From: Betaproteobacteria bacterium
GTDB lineage: Bacteria > Pseudomonadota > Gammaproteobacteria > Burkholderiales > Casimicrobiaceae
DNA: 64,000 nt
Assembly: GCA_016720425.1 (NCBI GenBank)
Contig: JADKKQ010000007.1
Location: forward strand, 124,001-188,000
Reading direction: 5' to 3'
Shown: one piece after another, positions 53,660-63,707 of the stretch
Numbering within the stretch: position 1 is the stretch's first letter
Layout of the letters: the number at the start of each line of letters is the position of its first letter
Made by a program: the position numbers and the translations under genes
Notes under the pieces: model-generated
The model's input: the letters and a program-made list of their open reading frames with translations, nothing else
Databases searched by the model: none
What the model was told of the DNA's origin: nothing

Positions 53660-55480
53660 TCAGGGCCGGTTCCGCCTCAGGAAATCGGCGACGATCCCCT
53701 GCTGGCTGCGTTCGATCGCGCCGTCCAGCGTCTGATCGGCCGGGTCGAACTGCTTCGCCTTCCGGAAGGCGTTGACCGCCTCCTGATGCGCGCCGGCCGC
53801 CTGCGCGGCCTGGCCCAGGCAACGCCACGCGTCGGCATTGGCGAGCTCGAGGTCGGTCCACGCGCGGCAGAGCTCCATCGCGCGCCGGGGGTTGCCCGCA
53901 CGCAACTGCCGCTGGCCTTCGGTCGACAGCGCGGCGATGCGCGCGCGCCGCGCCGAAAACTGCGCCGCCAGGTCGCTGTCGATCGGTTCGTCGGCGTTGC
54001 CCGGCGCCGGCCGCGGACGGGTGGAGATCGTCCCCGCGGCGGCGGGTGCCGAACGCTGCGTCATTCCCTGGAACGCCGCGCCGATGCCGCCCGGGAGCAG
54101 CGTTTCCGTCGCCGGCAGCGACTGCAGGACCCGCGCCTGCGCCCAGTCGAGCGTCTGCGCCATCGGCAGGTGCCAGGCGACCGCGTAGAGCCACAGCATC
54201 GCCGCCAATCCGCAGACCCCGGTGGTGAGGTTCAACACCCCGGGCGGGCCGTGGGTGACCAGGCAATCCTCCGCCGAATCCCAGTCGGTTTCCTGCTGCT
54301 CGGCGATCCGCTCGTAGGCGATGGCCACCAGGAACGGCGCCAGCAGCGGAAAGCCGCAGCCCATCCCCTCCCACCACAGCCGGAATGCGCGCCGCAGCGC
54401 GCGGTCCAGTTGCGCCCGCATCTCGCGCGACGCATAGGCATTCGAAATCGAGAACTGGATGAAGCAGCCGAACAGCCACTTGCCGGGCGTCGTCTGCAGC
54501 GAGGCGATCAGCAGCGCCTCGATCGGGATCCAGGTGCCGGTGATCAGCAGCGGCGCGAGCAGCGGATGACCCAGCCAGGTGAGCACGCCCTCGGCCACCG
54601 CGCCCGCGTTCCTGAGCTCGGACACCAGCAGCGCCAGGATCAGTCCCCACAGTGCGTAATCGAACATCCGGGCACCGAGCCGTGCCCACGGTCGCGGTTC
54701 GCTGGTCCGTCCGGACTTCGCGCGCTCGAGTTCCGCCATGCGCAGCTGGAAGATCCAGCTCGCGTCCTCCTGCGGTTGCTCGGCACCGAGGAACACGCTC
54801 TTTTCGCGCCGCCAGTTGAGGATGGCGAGGTCCGTGTGCGTCGCCGGTGACGCCGGCAGCGCGGCGCGGTGCCGGCGCCACCACGCGAAGCCGTGGACGA
54901 TCCCGTACACCAGCGCCAGCCCCAGCAGCGTGACCGTCAGCCAGACCAGCACCTGCTTGGCGACGAGCACCGCGTCCTCGGGCGTGACGAACACGATCGC
55001 CACCGCGATGAAGGCCGCGAACAGCGTGCACAGCGCCACGGTGAGCAGCGTCGAGCGGCCAAAGGACGCGACGCGCTCGGTCAGACCCGGATGGTGGAAG
55101 GCCCGTTCGGGCTTCGACTCGGGCTCGCCGAAGCGCTCCTCGAACAGTTCCTCGGGCGACGGCGCGGTCACCGGTGCGTGGACGTCGCTGCCCTCGCCCG
55201 CCGCGTCGACCTCCGCCACCGCGTTGGTCACGACATGGGCGATGCGCGCCTCGGTCGTGCTGAGCGACAGCGCCAGCTCCTGGTCGTAGCGCCGCCGGCG
55301 CTCCGGGTCGCTCAGGATCCGGCTGGCGTGATTGATGAAGCGCAGCGCCTCCTCGACGTTGCCGTGGCCGTCGCGGGTCTTGGCGTAGTACTTGCGGATC
55401 ACGCGCCGCAGCGCCGCCCGCACGTCTTCGTCGGGCGCGGACTGGGCGATGCCCAGCGCTTCGTAGAGCGTCGCCTTCAT
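53660..55480 (-). CDS. Membrane protein with J-like domain lacking HPD, RDD domain and C-terminal TPR
   Basis: 606 residues. Residues 1-70 resemble a J-domain (LYEALGIAQSAPDEDVRAALRR, then EEALRFINHASRILSDPERR), but the HPD needed to stimulate DnaK is replaced (RKYYAKTRDG). Two helices follow near 140-200, then an RDD-type membrane segment (ARLGARMFDYALWGLILALL, TPGKWLFGCFIQ) and further helices to about 430. Residues 490-600 are TPR-like (EGQRQLRAGNPRRAMELC, AGAHQEAVNAFRKAKQFDP). The function is unknown; it may recruit proteins at the inner membrane. Starts at ATG 55480. Confidence 0.75.
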   Translation of the reverse strand: MKATLYEALGIAQSAPDEDVRAALRRVIRKYYAKTRDGHGNVEEALRFINHASRILSDPERRRRYDQELALSLSTTEARIAHVVTNAVAEVDAAGEGSDVHAPVTAPSPEELFEERFGEPESKPERAFHHPGLTERVASFGRSTLLTVALCTLFAAFIAVAIVFVTPEDAVLVAKQVLVWLTVTLLGLALVYGIVHGFAWWRRHRAALPASPATHTDLAILNWRREKSVFLGAEQPQEDASWIFQLRMAELERAKSGRTSEPRPWARLGARMFDYALWGLILALLVSELRNAGAVAEGVLTWLGHPLLAPLLITGTWIPIEALLIASLQTTPGKWLFGCFIQFSISNAYASREMRAQLDRALRRAFRLWWEGMGCGFPLLAPFLVAIAYERIAEQQETDWDSAEDCLVTHGPPGVLNLTTGVCGLAAMLWLYAVAWHLPMAQTLDWAQARVLQSLPATETLLPGGIGAAFQGMTQRSAPAAAGTISTRPRPAPGNADEPIDSDLAAQFSARRARIAALSTEGQRQLRAGNPRRAMELCRAWTDLELANADAWRCLGQAAQAAGAHQEAVNAFRKAKQFDPADQTLDGAIERSQQGIVADFLRRNRP

Positions 55481-55773
55481 CGACGGCGCGCCTCGGCCAG
55501 GTGCCTCACGCGACGCGTCGGACGCGCAGCGCCGCCCGGCGAACGCACCCGGGCCGCCACGCGCGACGCGCACGGTACCCCGCCGGCCGCCCGGCGTTGC
55601 GCGGCGGCACCTGCCGGGCGCAGCGCCTCGGCGTCATGGGATCCGACCTCGTGCATGGTGAATTAGTGTAACCGGCGAACGGCGTCCCGGTGACCTGGGG
55701 AACGAAAAGCAAGAAGCGGGCCGGTCCCCCGCGGGCCGCGCCGGATCCGCACGCAACGCGCTCGCCATGCAAC
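55481..55773. other. Intergenic region upstream of the J-like protein gene
   Basis: About 290 bases without a gene. On the minus strand TACACT near 55670 may be a -10 of the J-like protein gene. It ends at the rplS terminator. Confidence 0.4.
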
Positions 55774-55797
55774 AAGGGCAGCCCGCGGGCTGCCCTT
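55774..55797 (-). terminator. Rho-independent terminator of the rpsP-rimM-trmD-rplS operon
   Basis: A perfect inverted repeat of two 12-base arms (AAGGGCAGCCCG and its complement) stands 26 bases past the rplS stop. On the minus strand it is followed by TTGTTG, a short T-rich tail. Confidence 0.75.
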
Positions 55798-55822
55798 GCG
55801 TGTGCTCTCCCGAAGCGACGGG

Positions 55823-56203
55823 CTACGCGCCCTTCTTTTCCTTGTGCGTGTGGCTGAGCTTCTCGCGGATCCGGGCCGACTTGCCGGAGCGATCGCGCAG
55901 GTAGTAGAGCTTGGCGCGGCGCACGTCGCCCCGGCGCTTGACCTCGACGCTGGCGATCAGCGGCGAATAGGTCTGGAACGTGCGCTCGACCCCTTCGCCG
56001 CTGGAGATCTTGCGCACGACGAACGACGAGTTGAGGCCGCGGTTGCGCTTGGCGATGACCACGCCCTCGTAGGCCTGGACGCGCTTGCGCTCGCCTTCGA
56101 CGACGTTCACGTTGACGATGACCGTGTCGCCGGGCGCGAATTCCGGGATCGTCTTGCCCAGGCGGGCAATCTCTTCCTGCTCCAACATTGCGATGATGTT
56201 CAT
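55823..56203 (-). CDS. rplS: 50S ribosomal protein L19
   Basis: 126 residues; the whole family pattern is clear (IPEFAPGDTVIVNVNVVEGE, RVQAYEGVVIAKRNRG, RKISSGEGVERTFQTYSP, KLYYLRDRSGKSARIREK). Last gene of the rpsP operon; a strong hairpin follows. GGAGAACGCAGC precedes the ATG at 56203. The 152-base gap to trmD holds no gene. Confidence 0.97.
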   Translation of the reverse strand: MNIIAMLEQEEIARLGKTIPEFAPGDTVIVNVNVVEGERKRVQAYEGVVIAKRNRGLNSSFVVRKISSGEGVERTFQTYSPLIASVEVKRRGDVRRAKLYYLRDRSGKSARIREKLSHTHKEKKGA

Positions 56204-56355
56204 GCTGCGTTCTCCGATGGTCTCGTGGCCGTTGGCCTTGCGTGCAGCGCAGGGCGCCCCCTGATGCACGCGTTTCTCGTCGCCGTCCGCTGTTCCCGGA
56301 CAGCCTTCGCTTGCAGCGTCGCCACGGCGGTGCGGCGCTGTTCCGCCACCCGCGG

Positions 56356-57129
56356 CTACTGCTGCACTGCCGCCTGCGCTTCCCGCTGGAACTCCGCGAG
56401 CAGCGCCTGTTCTTCGCCCGACAGCGACCGCGCCGCCAACAGCTCGGGGCGCCGCAGCCAGGTTCGCCCCAGCGCCTGCTTCAGCCGCCAGCGGCGAATC
56501 GCCGCGTGATTGCCCGACAGCAGCACCTCGGGGACCTGCTCGCCGCGCTCGCTCTCCGGCCGCGTGTAGTGCGGGCAATCGAGCAAGCCGTCGGCAAACG
56601 AATCCTGGGTCGCCGATTCCGCGTCGTTCAGCACCCCGGGCCGCAGCCGCACCACGGCGTCCATCAGCATCAGCGCCGGCAGTTCTCCGCCGGACACCAC
56701 GAAATCGCCGACGGCGATTTCCTCATCCACTTCCCGCGCCAGCCAGCGCTCGTCGATCCCCTCGTAGCGTCCCGCGACCAGCACATACGCCGTCCGGTCG
56801 CCGTCGGCCGCCAGCGCCGCCACCCGCGGGTGCGTCAGCGGCCGGCCGGACGGCGAGAGGTGGATCGTCCACGTCCGCTCGTAACCCGCGGCCGACTGCG
56901 CCGCGCGCGCCGCGGCGAGCGCCCTGCCCAGCGGCTCGCCCAGCATCACCATCCCGGGACCGCCGCCGTAGGGTCGATCGTCGACGGTGCGGTAGTTGTC
57001 GGCAGCAAAATCGCGCGGATTCCACGTTGCCAGCTGCCACAGCCCCCGTTCCAGCGCCCGCCCGGTCACGCCGAACCCGGCGGCATGCGCCACCATGTCC
57101 CGGAACAGCGTCACGACGTCGATGCGCAT
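56356..57129 (-). CDS. trmD: tRNA (guanine-N1)-methyltransferase
   Basis: 257 residues. It methylates G37 of tRNAs with SAM. TrmD motifs: MRIDVVTLFRDM at the start, RPYGGGPGMVML, VAGRYEGIDERWL, DFVVSGGELPALMLMDA and the C-terminal PHYTRPE. A trefoil-knot enzyme; third gene of the rpsP operon. Confidence 0.97.
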   Translation of the reverse strand: MRIDVVTLFRDMVAHAAGFGVTGRALERGLWQLATWNPRDFAADNYRTVDDRPYGGGPGMVMLGEPLGRALAAARAAQSAAGYERTWTIHLSPSGRPLTHPRVAALAADGDRTAYVLVAGRYEGIDERWLAREVDEEIAVGDFVVSGGELPALMLMDAVVRLRPGVLNDAESATQDSFADGLLDCPHYTRPESERGEQVPEVLLSGNHAAIRRWRLKQALGRTWLRRPELLAARSLSGEEQALLAEFQREAQAAVQQ

Positions 57130-57174
57130 CCCGCACTTCCGGGCGGTGCCGCTTGCGCGCCGCCACCCCGCTTC

Positions 57175-57723
57175 TCAATAATCCTCGCCCCAGTCGACCC
57201 GCAGCCGCCCGGCGTCGAGGTCGACCTCGTCCACCACCGCCGCGACATAGGGTATGAGCCGCTCCCCCGCCGCCGCCGCCGATCCGGGCCCCGCCACCCG
57301 CAACAGCGGATGCGCGCCGAAATCGGCCACTTCGATCACCCGCCCGAGCACGACGCCGTCGCGGTTGACCACTTCCAGCCCGACCAGATCGGCCTGGTAG
57401 ATTTCGCCGGCCCCCGCCTTGGGCAAGACTGCGCGGGGAACGCCGACGTCGCAGCCCTTCAGCGCCAGCGCCGCCTCGCGCGTTTCGACGCCGTCGAGGC
57501 GGACCAGCAGCGCGTCGGAGTGCATCCGGCCTTCGCGCGGCAAGGCGGGCTTCCAGGCGCCGCCGCCCGGCGCCCGCAACCACCACGCCTTGAACTGCAG
57601 CAGCCCGTCGGGGCTTTCGGTGTGCGGACGAATCCGCAGCCACCCCTTCACGCCGTAGGGCAGCAACACCTGCCCCATGACCACGATGTCGTCGGGCACC
57701 GCGCCCGCCGACGTCGGGGCCAT
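57175..57723 (-). CDS. rimM: 16S rRNA processing protein RimM
   Basis: 182 residues. It aids maturation of the 30S head near S19. Seen are the N-terminal GQVLLPYGVKGWLRI, EAALALKGCDVGVPRAVLP, the PRC-barrel half (EIYQADLVGLEVVNRDG), and the final LIPYVAAVVDEVDLDAGRLRVDW. Lies 11 bases after the rpsP stop. Confidence 0.96.
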   Translation of the reverse strand: MAPTSAGAVPDDIVVMGQVLLPYGVKGWLRIRPHTESPDGLLQFKAWWLRAPGGGAWKPALPREGRMHSDALLVRLDGVETREAALALKGCDVGVPRAVLPKAGAGEIYQADLVGLEVVNRDGVVLGRVIEVADFGAHPLLRVAGPGSAAAAGERLIPYVAAVVDEVDLDAGRLRVDWGEDY

Positions 57724-57734
57724 CGTCGACCGGG

Positions 57735-58013
57735 TCAGGCCGCGGCCGCGGGTTGCGCCGCGGGCGTCGTCACCAGCGTCGACTTCTTGACCAGGCCCTC
57801 GACGGTCTCCGAGAGCTTGGCGCCGCGGCCCTGCCAGAACGCGATGCGGTCGTGCGCGAGGCGCAGCGCTTCCTCGCCCTCGCGCGCGATCGGATTGTAG
57901 AAACCGACGCGCTCGATGAAACGACCGTCGCGACGATTGCGCGAGTCGGCCACGACCACGTTGAAATAGGGGCGCTTCTTGGCGCCGCCGCGGGCAAGTC
58001 GGATGACGACCAT
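57735..58013 (-). CDS. rpsP: 30S ribosomal protein S16
   Basis: 92 residues (MVVIRLARGGAKKRPYFNVV, ERVGFYNPIA, RIAFWQGRGAKLSETV). First gene of the operon rpsP-rimM-trmD-rplS. The start at 58013 is the family start; longer versions are not conserved. A promoter lies 34 bases upstream. Confidence 0.97.
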   Translation of the reverse strand: MVVIRLARGGAKKRPYFNVVVADSRNRRDGRFIERVGFYNPIAREGEEALRLAHDRIAFWQGRGAKLSETVEGLVKKSTLVTTPAAQPAAAA

Positions 58014-58046
58014 GGTGACGAATCCGTGTTGGCGAAAAAGACGATG

Positions 58047-58076
58047 ATTATATGACGAATTTCGGCATCCGCGCAA
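58047..58076 (-). promoter_or_regulatory. Promoter of the rpsP operon
   Basis: On the minus strand, TTGCGC (58076-58071) and TATAAT (58052-58047) are 18 bases apart. The -10 is perfect and stands 33 bases before the rpsP start. Confidence 0.65.
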
Positions 58077-58130
58077 TGCCGCGCGCGCGCCGGACCGCGA
58101 CCCCGGCCGCCCTCCCCCCGGGCCGGGGCG

Positions 58131-59483
<1,353 letters not shown>

Positions 59484-59672
59484 GTCGATGCCGGAAAAGG
59501 TGGAAGGCCGCGGCCGAGGGCGCCGTCGCGCTGCTCGCCCCGGGCGCCGAAGCCGGTGCCCGCCGGCGCGGCGCGGCGCGCGCCGCGGCCGCGTCGGAGC
59601 AGCTGCGCCAGCCGCGTCGTCGAGTTGCGCGAGCCTCTCATGTAAACTCGGGCCAAGCCTCGCTCGAACCTG

Positions 59673-60494
59673 ATGATTCTACTCCACCTTGCCGTCGCGG
59701 CCCTCTACGGTCTGGCCGCGTGGGCGCACTGGCCCGCCGCGGCCGACGCGTCGGCGTCGCGCGACGCAGCGCCTCCCTTCCCGCGTTCGCTGGCCGGCTG
59801 GCTGCTGCCGCTGGCCGTCGCGGCGCACGCCTGGCTGGCGCTGTCCGACATCGCGCGTCCCGAGGGCCTGGACCTGTCGATCGCCAACGCGCTGTCGGTG
59901 GTCGCCTGGCTGACCGCGATCCTCGCCTGGGGATCGGGGCTGCTGCGCACGCTGCCCGCCGTCGGCAGCATCGTGCTGCCGGTGACCGCGATCGCGTCGC
60001 TGCTGCCGGCGTTCGTCGTCAATCCGCACCGCTTCCCCTATGCCGGCGACCCCCTCGCCACCGCCCACGTCGCCGTCGCGCTGGTCGCCTACGCGATGTT
60101 CATCATCGCCGCGGTCGAGGCGCTGATCCTGATGGGGCTGGAGAAGCGGCTGCACCGCCGGCTGCCGGAACCGGGCCCCGCCGGCCTGCCGCCGCTCCTG
60201 ACGCTGGAGCGGTTCCTGTTCCGCCTCATCGGCGCCGGCTTCGTGCTGCTCACGCTGACGCTGGCGAGCGGCATGCTGTTCACCGAGCAGCTGTTCGGGC
60301 GCCCGTTCACGTTCACGCACAAGAGCGTGTTCTCGATCCTCGGCTGGCTCACCTTCGGCGCGCTGCTCTGGGGCCGCTGGCGCTACGGCTGGCGCGGCCG
60401 CGTCGCGCTGCGCTGGATCCTCGCCGGCACCGTATTCCTGTTCCTCGCCTATCTCGGCTACAAGTTCGTGCTCGAGATCGTTCTCGGCAAATGA
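59673..60494 (+). CDS. ypjD: Cytochrome c assembly-type membrane protein (YpjD/HemX-like)
   Basis: A 273-residue protein with eight helices of the CcsA/HemX type: the VNPHRFPYAGDPLATAHVAVALVAYAMF segment with a conserved histidine, the long LEKRLHRR linker and a final GWLTFGALLWGRWRYGWRGR. E. coli YpjD is of unknown function; distant relatives handle heme. It lies divergent from ffh and is followed by corB. Confidence 0.87.
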   Translation: MILLHLAVAALYGLAAWAHWPAAADASASRDAAPPFPRSLAGWLLPLAVAAHAWLALSDIARPEGLDLSIANALSVVAWLTAILAWGSGLLRTLPAVGSIVLPVTAIASLLPAFVVNPHRFPYAGDPLATAHVAVALVAYAMFIIAAVEALILMGLEKRLHRRLPEPGPAGLPPLLTLERFLFRLIGAGFVLLTLTLASGMLFTEQLFGRPFTFTHKSVFSILGWLTFGALLWGRWRYGWRGRVALRWILAGTVFLFLAYLGYKFVLEIVLGK

Positions 60495-60534
60495 CCGCGG
60501 TGCGCGCGCCCGCCGTCCGCGCCGACCCCTGACC

Positions 60535-61851
60535 GTGGACGACGTCTCGACCGGCACGCTCGGTCTGGCGCTCGTGGTCCTGCTGGTGACCTCGGGCTTC
60601 TTCTCGCTCGCCGAGACGGCGATGATGGCGGTCAACCGCTTCCGCCTGAAGCACCGCGCGCAGCGCGGGTCGCGCGGCGCGCGGGTCGCGCTCGCGCTCC
60701 TGGGCGAGACCGACCGGCTGCTGGGCGTGATCCTGCTCGGGAACAACCTGATCAACGCCGCGTCGGCCACGCTGACGACGATCATCACCGTGCGGCTGTT
60801 CGGCGAGGGCGAGCTCGCGCTGGCGCTCGGCACCGTCGCCGTGACCTTCGGCATCCTGGTGATCTCGGAGATCACGCCCAAGGTGATCGGCGCCGCGCAC
60901 GCCGATCGCATCGCCCCGGTCGTCGGTTTCGTGCTGCGGCCGATGCTCAGGGCGGCCACGCCCGTGGTGTGGTTCGTCAACCTGTTCGTGCAGGGGCTGC
61001 TGCGCCTGCTCTTCGTCCGCCCGGCGAGCGAGCTCGGCGCCACGCTGACGCAGGAGGAGCTGCGTTCGCTGGTCCTCGAGGGACAGTACTTCCGCGGCAA
61101 GCACCGCGCGATGCTCGCCAACCTGCTCGACCTGGAGGCCGTCACCGTCGACGACGTGATGACGCCGCGCAACCAGATTCATGCCATCGACATCACCAGC
61201 GAGCCGACGCGCCTCGTCACCCAGCTGACCACGTCGTACCACACGCGCCTGCCGGTGTACGAGGACGAACTCGACAACATCGTCGGCACGCTGCACCTGA
61301 AGCAGGTGCTGAATCTGCAGCACGCCGGGGGGATCGACCGGGAGGCGATCGCCAGCGTGCTGCGGCCCGCCTATTTCGTCCCCAGCGGCACGCCGCTCTT
61401 GACCCAGCTGCAGCAGTTCCAGAACGACCGCGAGCGCCTCGGCCTCGTCGTCGACGAGTACGGCGAACTGCAGGGCCTGCTGACGCTCGAGGACATCATC
61501 GAGGAGATCATCGGCGACTTCACCACCGGCGCCCCCGGACCGGGCTCGTCGATGGGGCGCGAACCCGACGGCAGCGTGGTCGCCGACGGCATGGCGCAGC
61601 TGCGCACGCTGAACCGCAAGCTCGGAACCCGCTTCCCGCTCGACGGGCCGAAAACCCTGAACGGGCTGATCGTCGGCCAATTGGGCGAAATACCCGATGC
61701 CGGGACCGTCGTCGACATTGCCGGGCAGGCGCTCGAAATACTGCAGACGCAGGACCGCGCGGTCAAGGTGGTGCGCCTGCGCGCGCCGGTAGGACGTGAC
61801 GCGGGCGCGCCTTTACAAAGCCGGGACGCGCAGGCATCATCCGACCGGTAA
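60535..61851 (+). CDS. corB: CorB/CorC-family magnesium transporter-associated protein (HlyC/CorC family)
   Basis: 438 residues: an N-terminal DUF21/CNNM membrane domain (about 1-180; FFSLAETAMMAVNRFRLKH, LGNNLINAASATL, ISEITPKVIGA), a tandem CBS pair (MTPRRN-type VMTPRNQIHAID, VVDEYGELQGLLTLEDIIEE) and a C-terminal CorC_HlyC domain (VADGMAQLRTLNRKLG). Mg2+ efflux or Mg homeostasis is the likely role. GTG start 60535. Order ypjD-corB as in E. coli. Confidence 0.9.
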   Translation: MDDVSTGTLGLALVVLLVTSGFFSLAETAMMAVNRFRLKHRAQRGSRGARVALALLGETDRLLGVILLGNNLINAASATLTTIITVRLFGEGELALALGTVAVTFGILVISEITPKVIGAAHADRIAPVVGFVLRPMLRAATPVVWFVNLFVQGLLRLLFVRPASELGATLTQEELRSLVLEGQYFRGKHRAMLANLLDLEAVTVDDVMTPRNQIHAIDITSEPTRLVTQLTTSYHTRLPVYEDELDNIVGTLHLKQVLNLQHAGGIDREAIASVLRPAYFVPSGTPLLTQLQQFQNDRERLGLVVDEYGELQGLLTLEDIIEEIIGDFTTGAPGPGSSMGREPDGSVVADGMAQLRTLNRKLGTRFPLDGPKTLNGLIVGQLGEIPDAGTVVDIAGQALEILQTQDRAVKVVRLRAPVGRDAGAPLQSRDAQASSDR

Positions 61852-61900
61852 GTTTTATGCGCGTGGAATAACAGGGAGTTAAACCCGCCTCGGGCACAAG

Positions 61901-61917
61901 CGGCACGCAAGTTGCTT
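61901..61917 (+). promoter_or_regulatory. Sigma-54 promoter upstream of pilB
   Basis: CGGCACGCAAGTTGCTT matches the -24/-12 consensus TGGCACG-N4-TTGCW with one mismatch (the first T is C) and has the required GG-N10-GC spacing. It lies 60 bases before the pilB start. Type IV pilus genes are often RpoN-dependent. Confidence 0.75.
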
Positions 61918-61976
61918 GCGGCTGAAGACGCACCGCGCTCTCAGGCATACCCGACACGACGACGCCAACCGAGTCC

Positions 61977-63698
61977 ATGGCCACTCACGCCACATCCACG
62001 CGCAACATCAGCGGGCTCGCCCGGGCGATGGCGCAGCACGGCCTGATGTCCGAACAGGAGGCCGAGAACCAGCAGTTGCAGGCGCAGCAGGCCGGGATTT
62101 CGTTCGTCGAGAAGGTCCTCGAAGGCAAGCGGATCACCCCGGCCAAGCTCGCGCTGTTCGCATCGCGCGCGTTCGGCGTGCCGTTGATGGACCTCACGTC
62201 CTTCGACGCCGACCACTACCAGCGCGACCTGATCGACCTGAAGATCGCCCAGGCGCGCCGCGTGCTGCCGCTGGCCAAGCGCGGCAACCGCCTCTACGTC
62301 GCCACCTCCGATCCGGCCAACCTGCAGGCGCTGGAGGAGGTGCGGTTCAAGACCAACCTCGTGGTCGAGCCGGTGGTGGTCGAGGACGACAAGCTGGCGC
62401 AGACGATCGCCCGGATGGTCGAGGCGAGCGGCGCGACGCTGCGCGACGTCTCGAACATGGAGGACCTGGAGGTCAACCTGCAGGACGGCAGCCCGGCGCC
62501 GAGCAGCGACGAGGAGAGCGCCGAGGTCGAGGACGCGCCGGTCGTCAAGTACATCCAGAAGATCCTGCTCGATGCGATCTCCGCCGGCGTCTCCGACATC
62601 CACTTCGAGCCCTACGAAAAGTACTACCGCATCCGCTACCGGCTCGACGGCATCCTGATGGAAGTCGCGCAGCCGCCGCTGGCGATCAAGGACAAGGTCG
62701 CCTCGCGGATCAAGGTCATTTCCAAGCTCGACATCTCCGAGAAGCGCGTCCCGCAGGACGGCCGGATGAAGCTGGTGCTGTCGAAGACCAAGGCGATCGA
62801 CTTCCGCGTCAGCACGCTGCCGACGCTGTTCGGCGAGAAGATCGTGATGCGGATCCTCGACTCGTCCGGCGTCAAGCTCGGCATCGAGGCGCTGGGCTAC
62901 GACCCCGACCAGCAGCAGCACCTGCTGAAGGCGATCGGCCGACCCTACGGCATGATCCTCGTCACCGGCCCCACCGGCAGCGGCAAGACGGTCTCGCTGT
63001 ACACCTGCCTCAACCTCCTGAACCAGCCGGGGATCAACATCTCGACGGCGGAAGACCCCGCCGAAATCCAGCTGCCGGGCGTCAACCAGGTGAACGTCAA
63101 CGACAAGGCGGGCCTCACCTTCGCCGCGGCGCTGCGCGCGTTCCTGCGCCAGGACCCGGACATCATCATGGTCGGCGAAATCCGCGACCTCGAGACCGCC
63201 GACATCGCCATCAAGGCGGCGCAGACCGGCCACCTGGTGCTGTCGACGCTGCACACCAACGACGCCCCGACGACGCTGATCCGCCTGCTCAACATGGGCG
63301 TGGCTCCGTTCAACGTCGCCTCGTCGGTGATCATGATCACGGCGCAACGGCTGGGGCGCAAGCTCTGCGTCCACTGCAAGAAGCCCGAGGACATCCCGCC
63401 CGAGGCGCTGTTGCGCGCCGGGTTCAGGGAGGAAGACCTCGACGGGACCTGGCAGCCCTACGGCCCGATCGGCTGCGACCACTGCAAGGGCACGGGTTAC
63501 AAGGGCCGGGTCGGCATCTACCAGGTGCTGCCGATCTCCGACGACATGCGGCAGGTGATCATGCGCGGCGGCTCGTCGATCGAGATCGCCGAGGTCGCGC
63601 GCGCCGAAGGGGTGCGCGACCTGCGGCAATCGGGCCTGCTCAAGGTCCGCTCCGGCCTCACCTCGCTGGAAGAGATCGAAGCGGTGACCAACGAATAA
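61977..63698 (+). CDS. pilB: Type IV pilus assembly ATPase PilB
   Basis: 573 residues. It powers pilus extension at the cytoplasmic face of the inner membrane. An N-terminal MshEN/T2SE-N domain comes first (ISFVEKVLEGKRITPAKL). It is followed by DAISAGVSDIHFEPYE, Walker A GPTGSGKT (about 331-338), AspBox EDPAEIQLPG, Walker B-like IIMVGEIRDLETA and HisBox GHLVLSTLHTND. A zinc site is formed by CVHC and CDHCKGTGYKGR. All motifs are intact. Followed nine bases later by pilC. Confidence 0.96.
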   Translation: MATHATSTRNISGLARAMAQHGLMSEQEAENQQLQAQQAGISFVEKVLEGKRITPAKLALFASRAFGVPLMDLTSFDADHYQRDLIDLKIAQARRVLPLAKRGNRLYVATSDPANLQALEEVRFKTNLVVEPVVVEDDKLAQTIARMVEASGATLRDVSNMEDLEVNLQDGSPAPSSDEESAEVEDAPVVKYIQKILLDAISAGVSDIHFEPYEKYYRIRYRLDGILMEVAQPPLAIKDKVASRIKVISKLDISEKRVPQDGRMKLVLSKTKAIDFRVSTLPTLFGEKIVMRILDSSGVKLGIEALGYDPDQQQHLLKAIGRPYGMILVTGPTGSGKTVSLYTCLNLLNQPGINISTAEDPAEIQLPGVNQVNVNDKAGLTFAAALRAFLRQDPDIIMVGEIRDLETADIAIKAAQTGHLVLSTLHTNDAPTTLIRLLNMGVAPFNVASSVIMITAQRLGRKLCVHCKKPEDIPPEALLRAGFREEDLDGTWQPYGPIGCDHCKGTGYKGRVGIYQVLPISDDMRQVIMRGGSSIEIAEVARAEGVRDLRQSGLLKVRSGLTSLEEIEAVTNE

Positions 63699-63707
63699 GG
63701 ACTGGCC

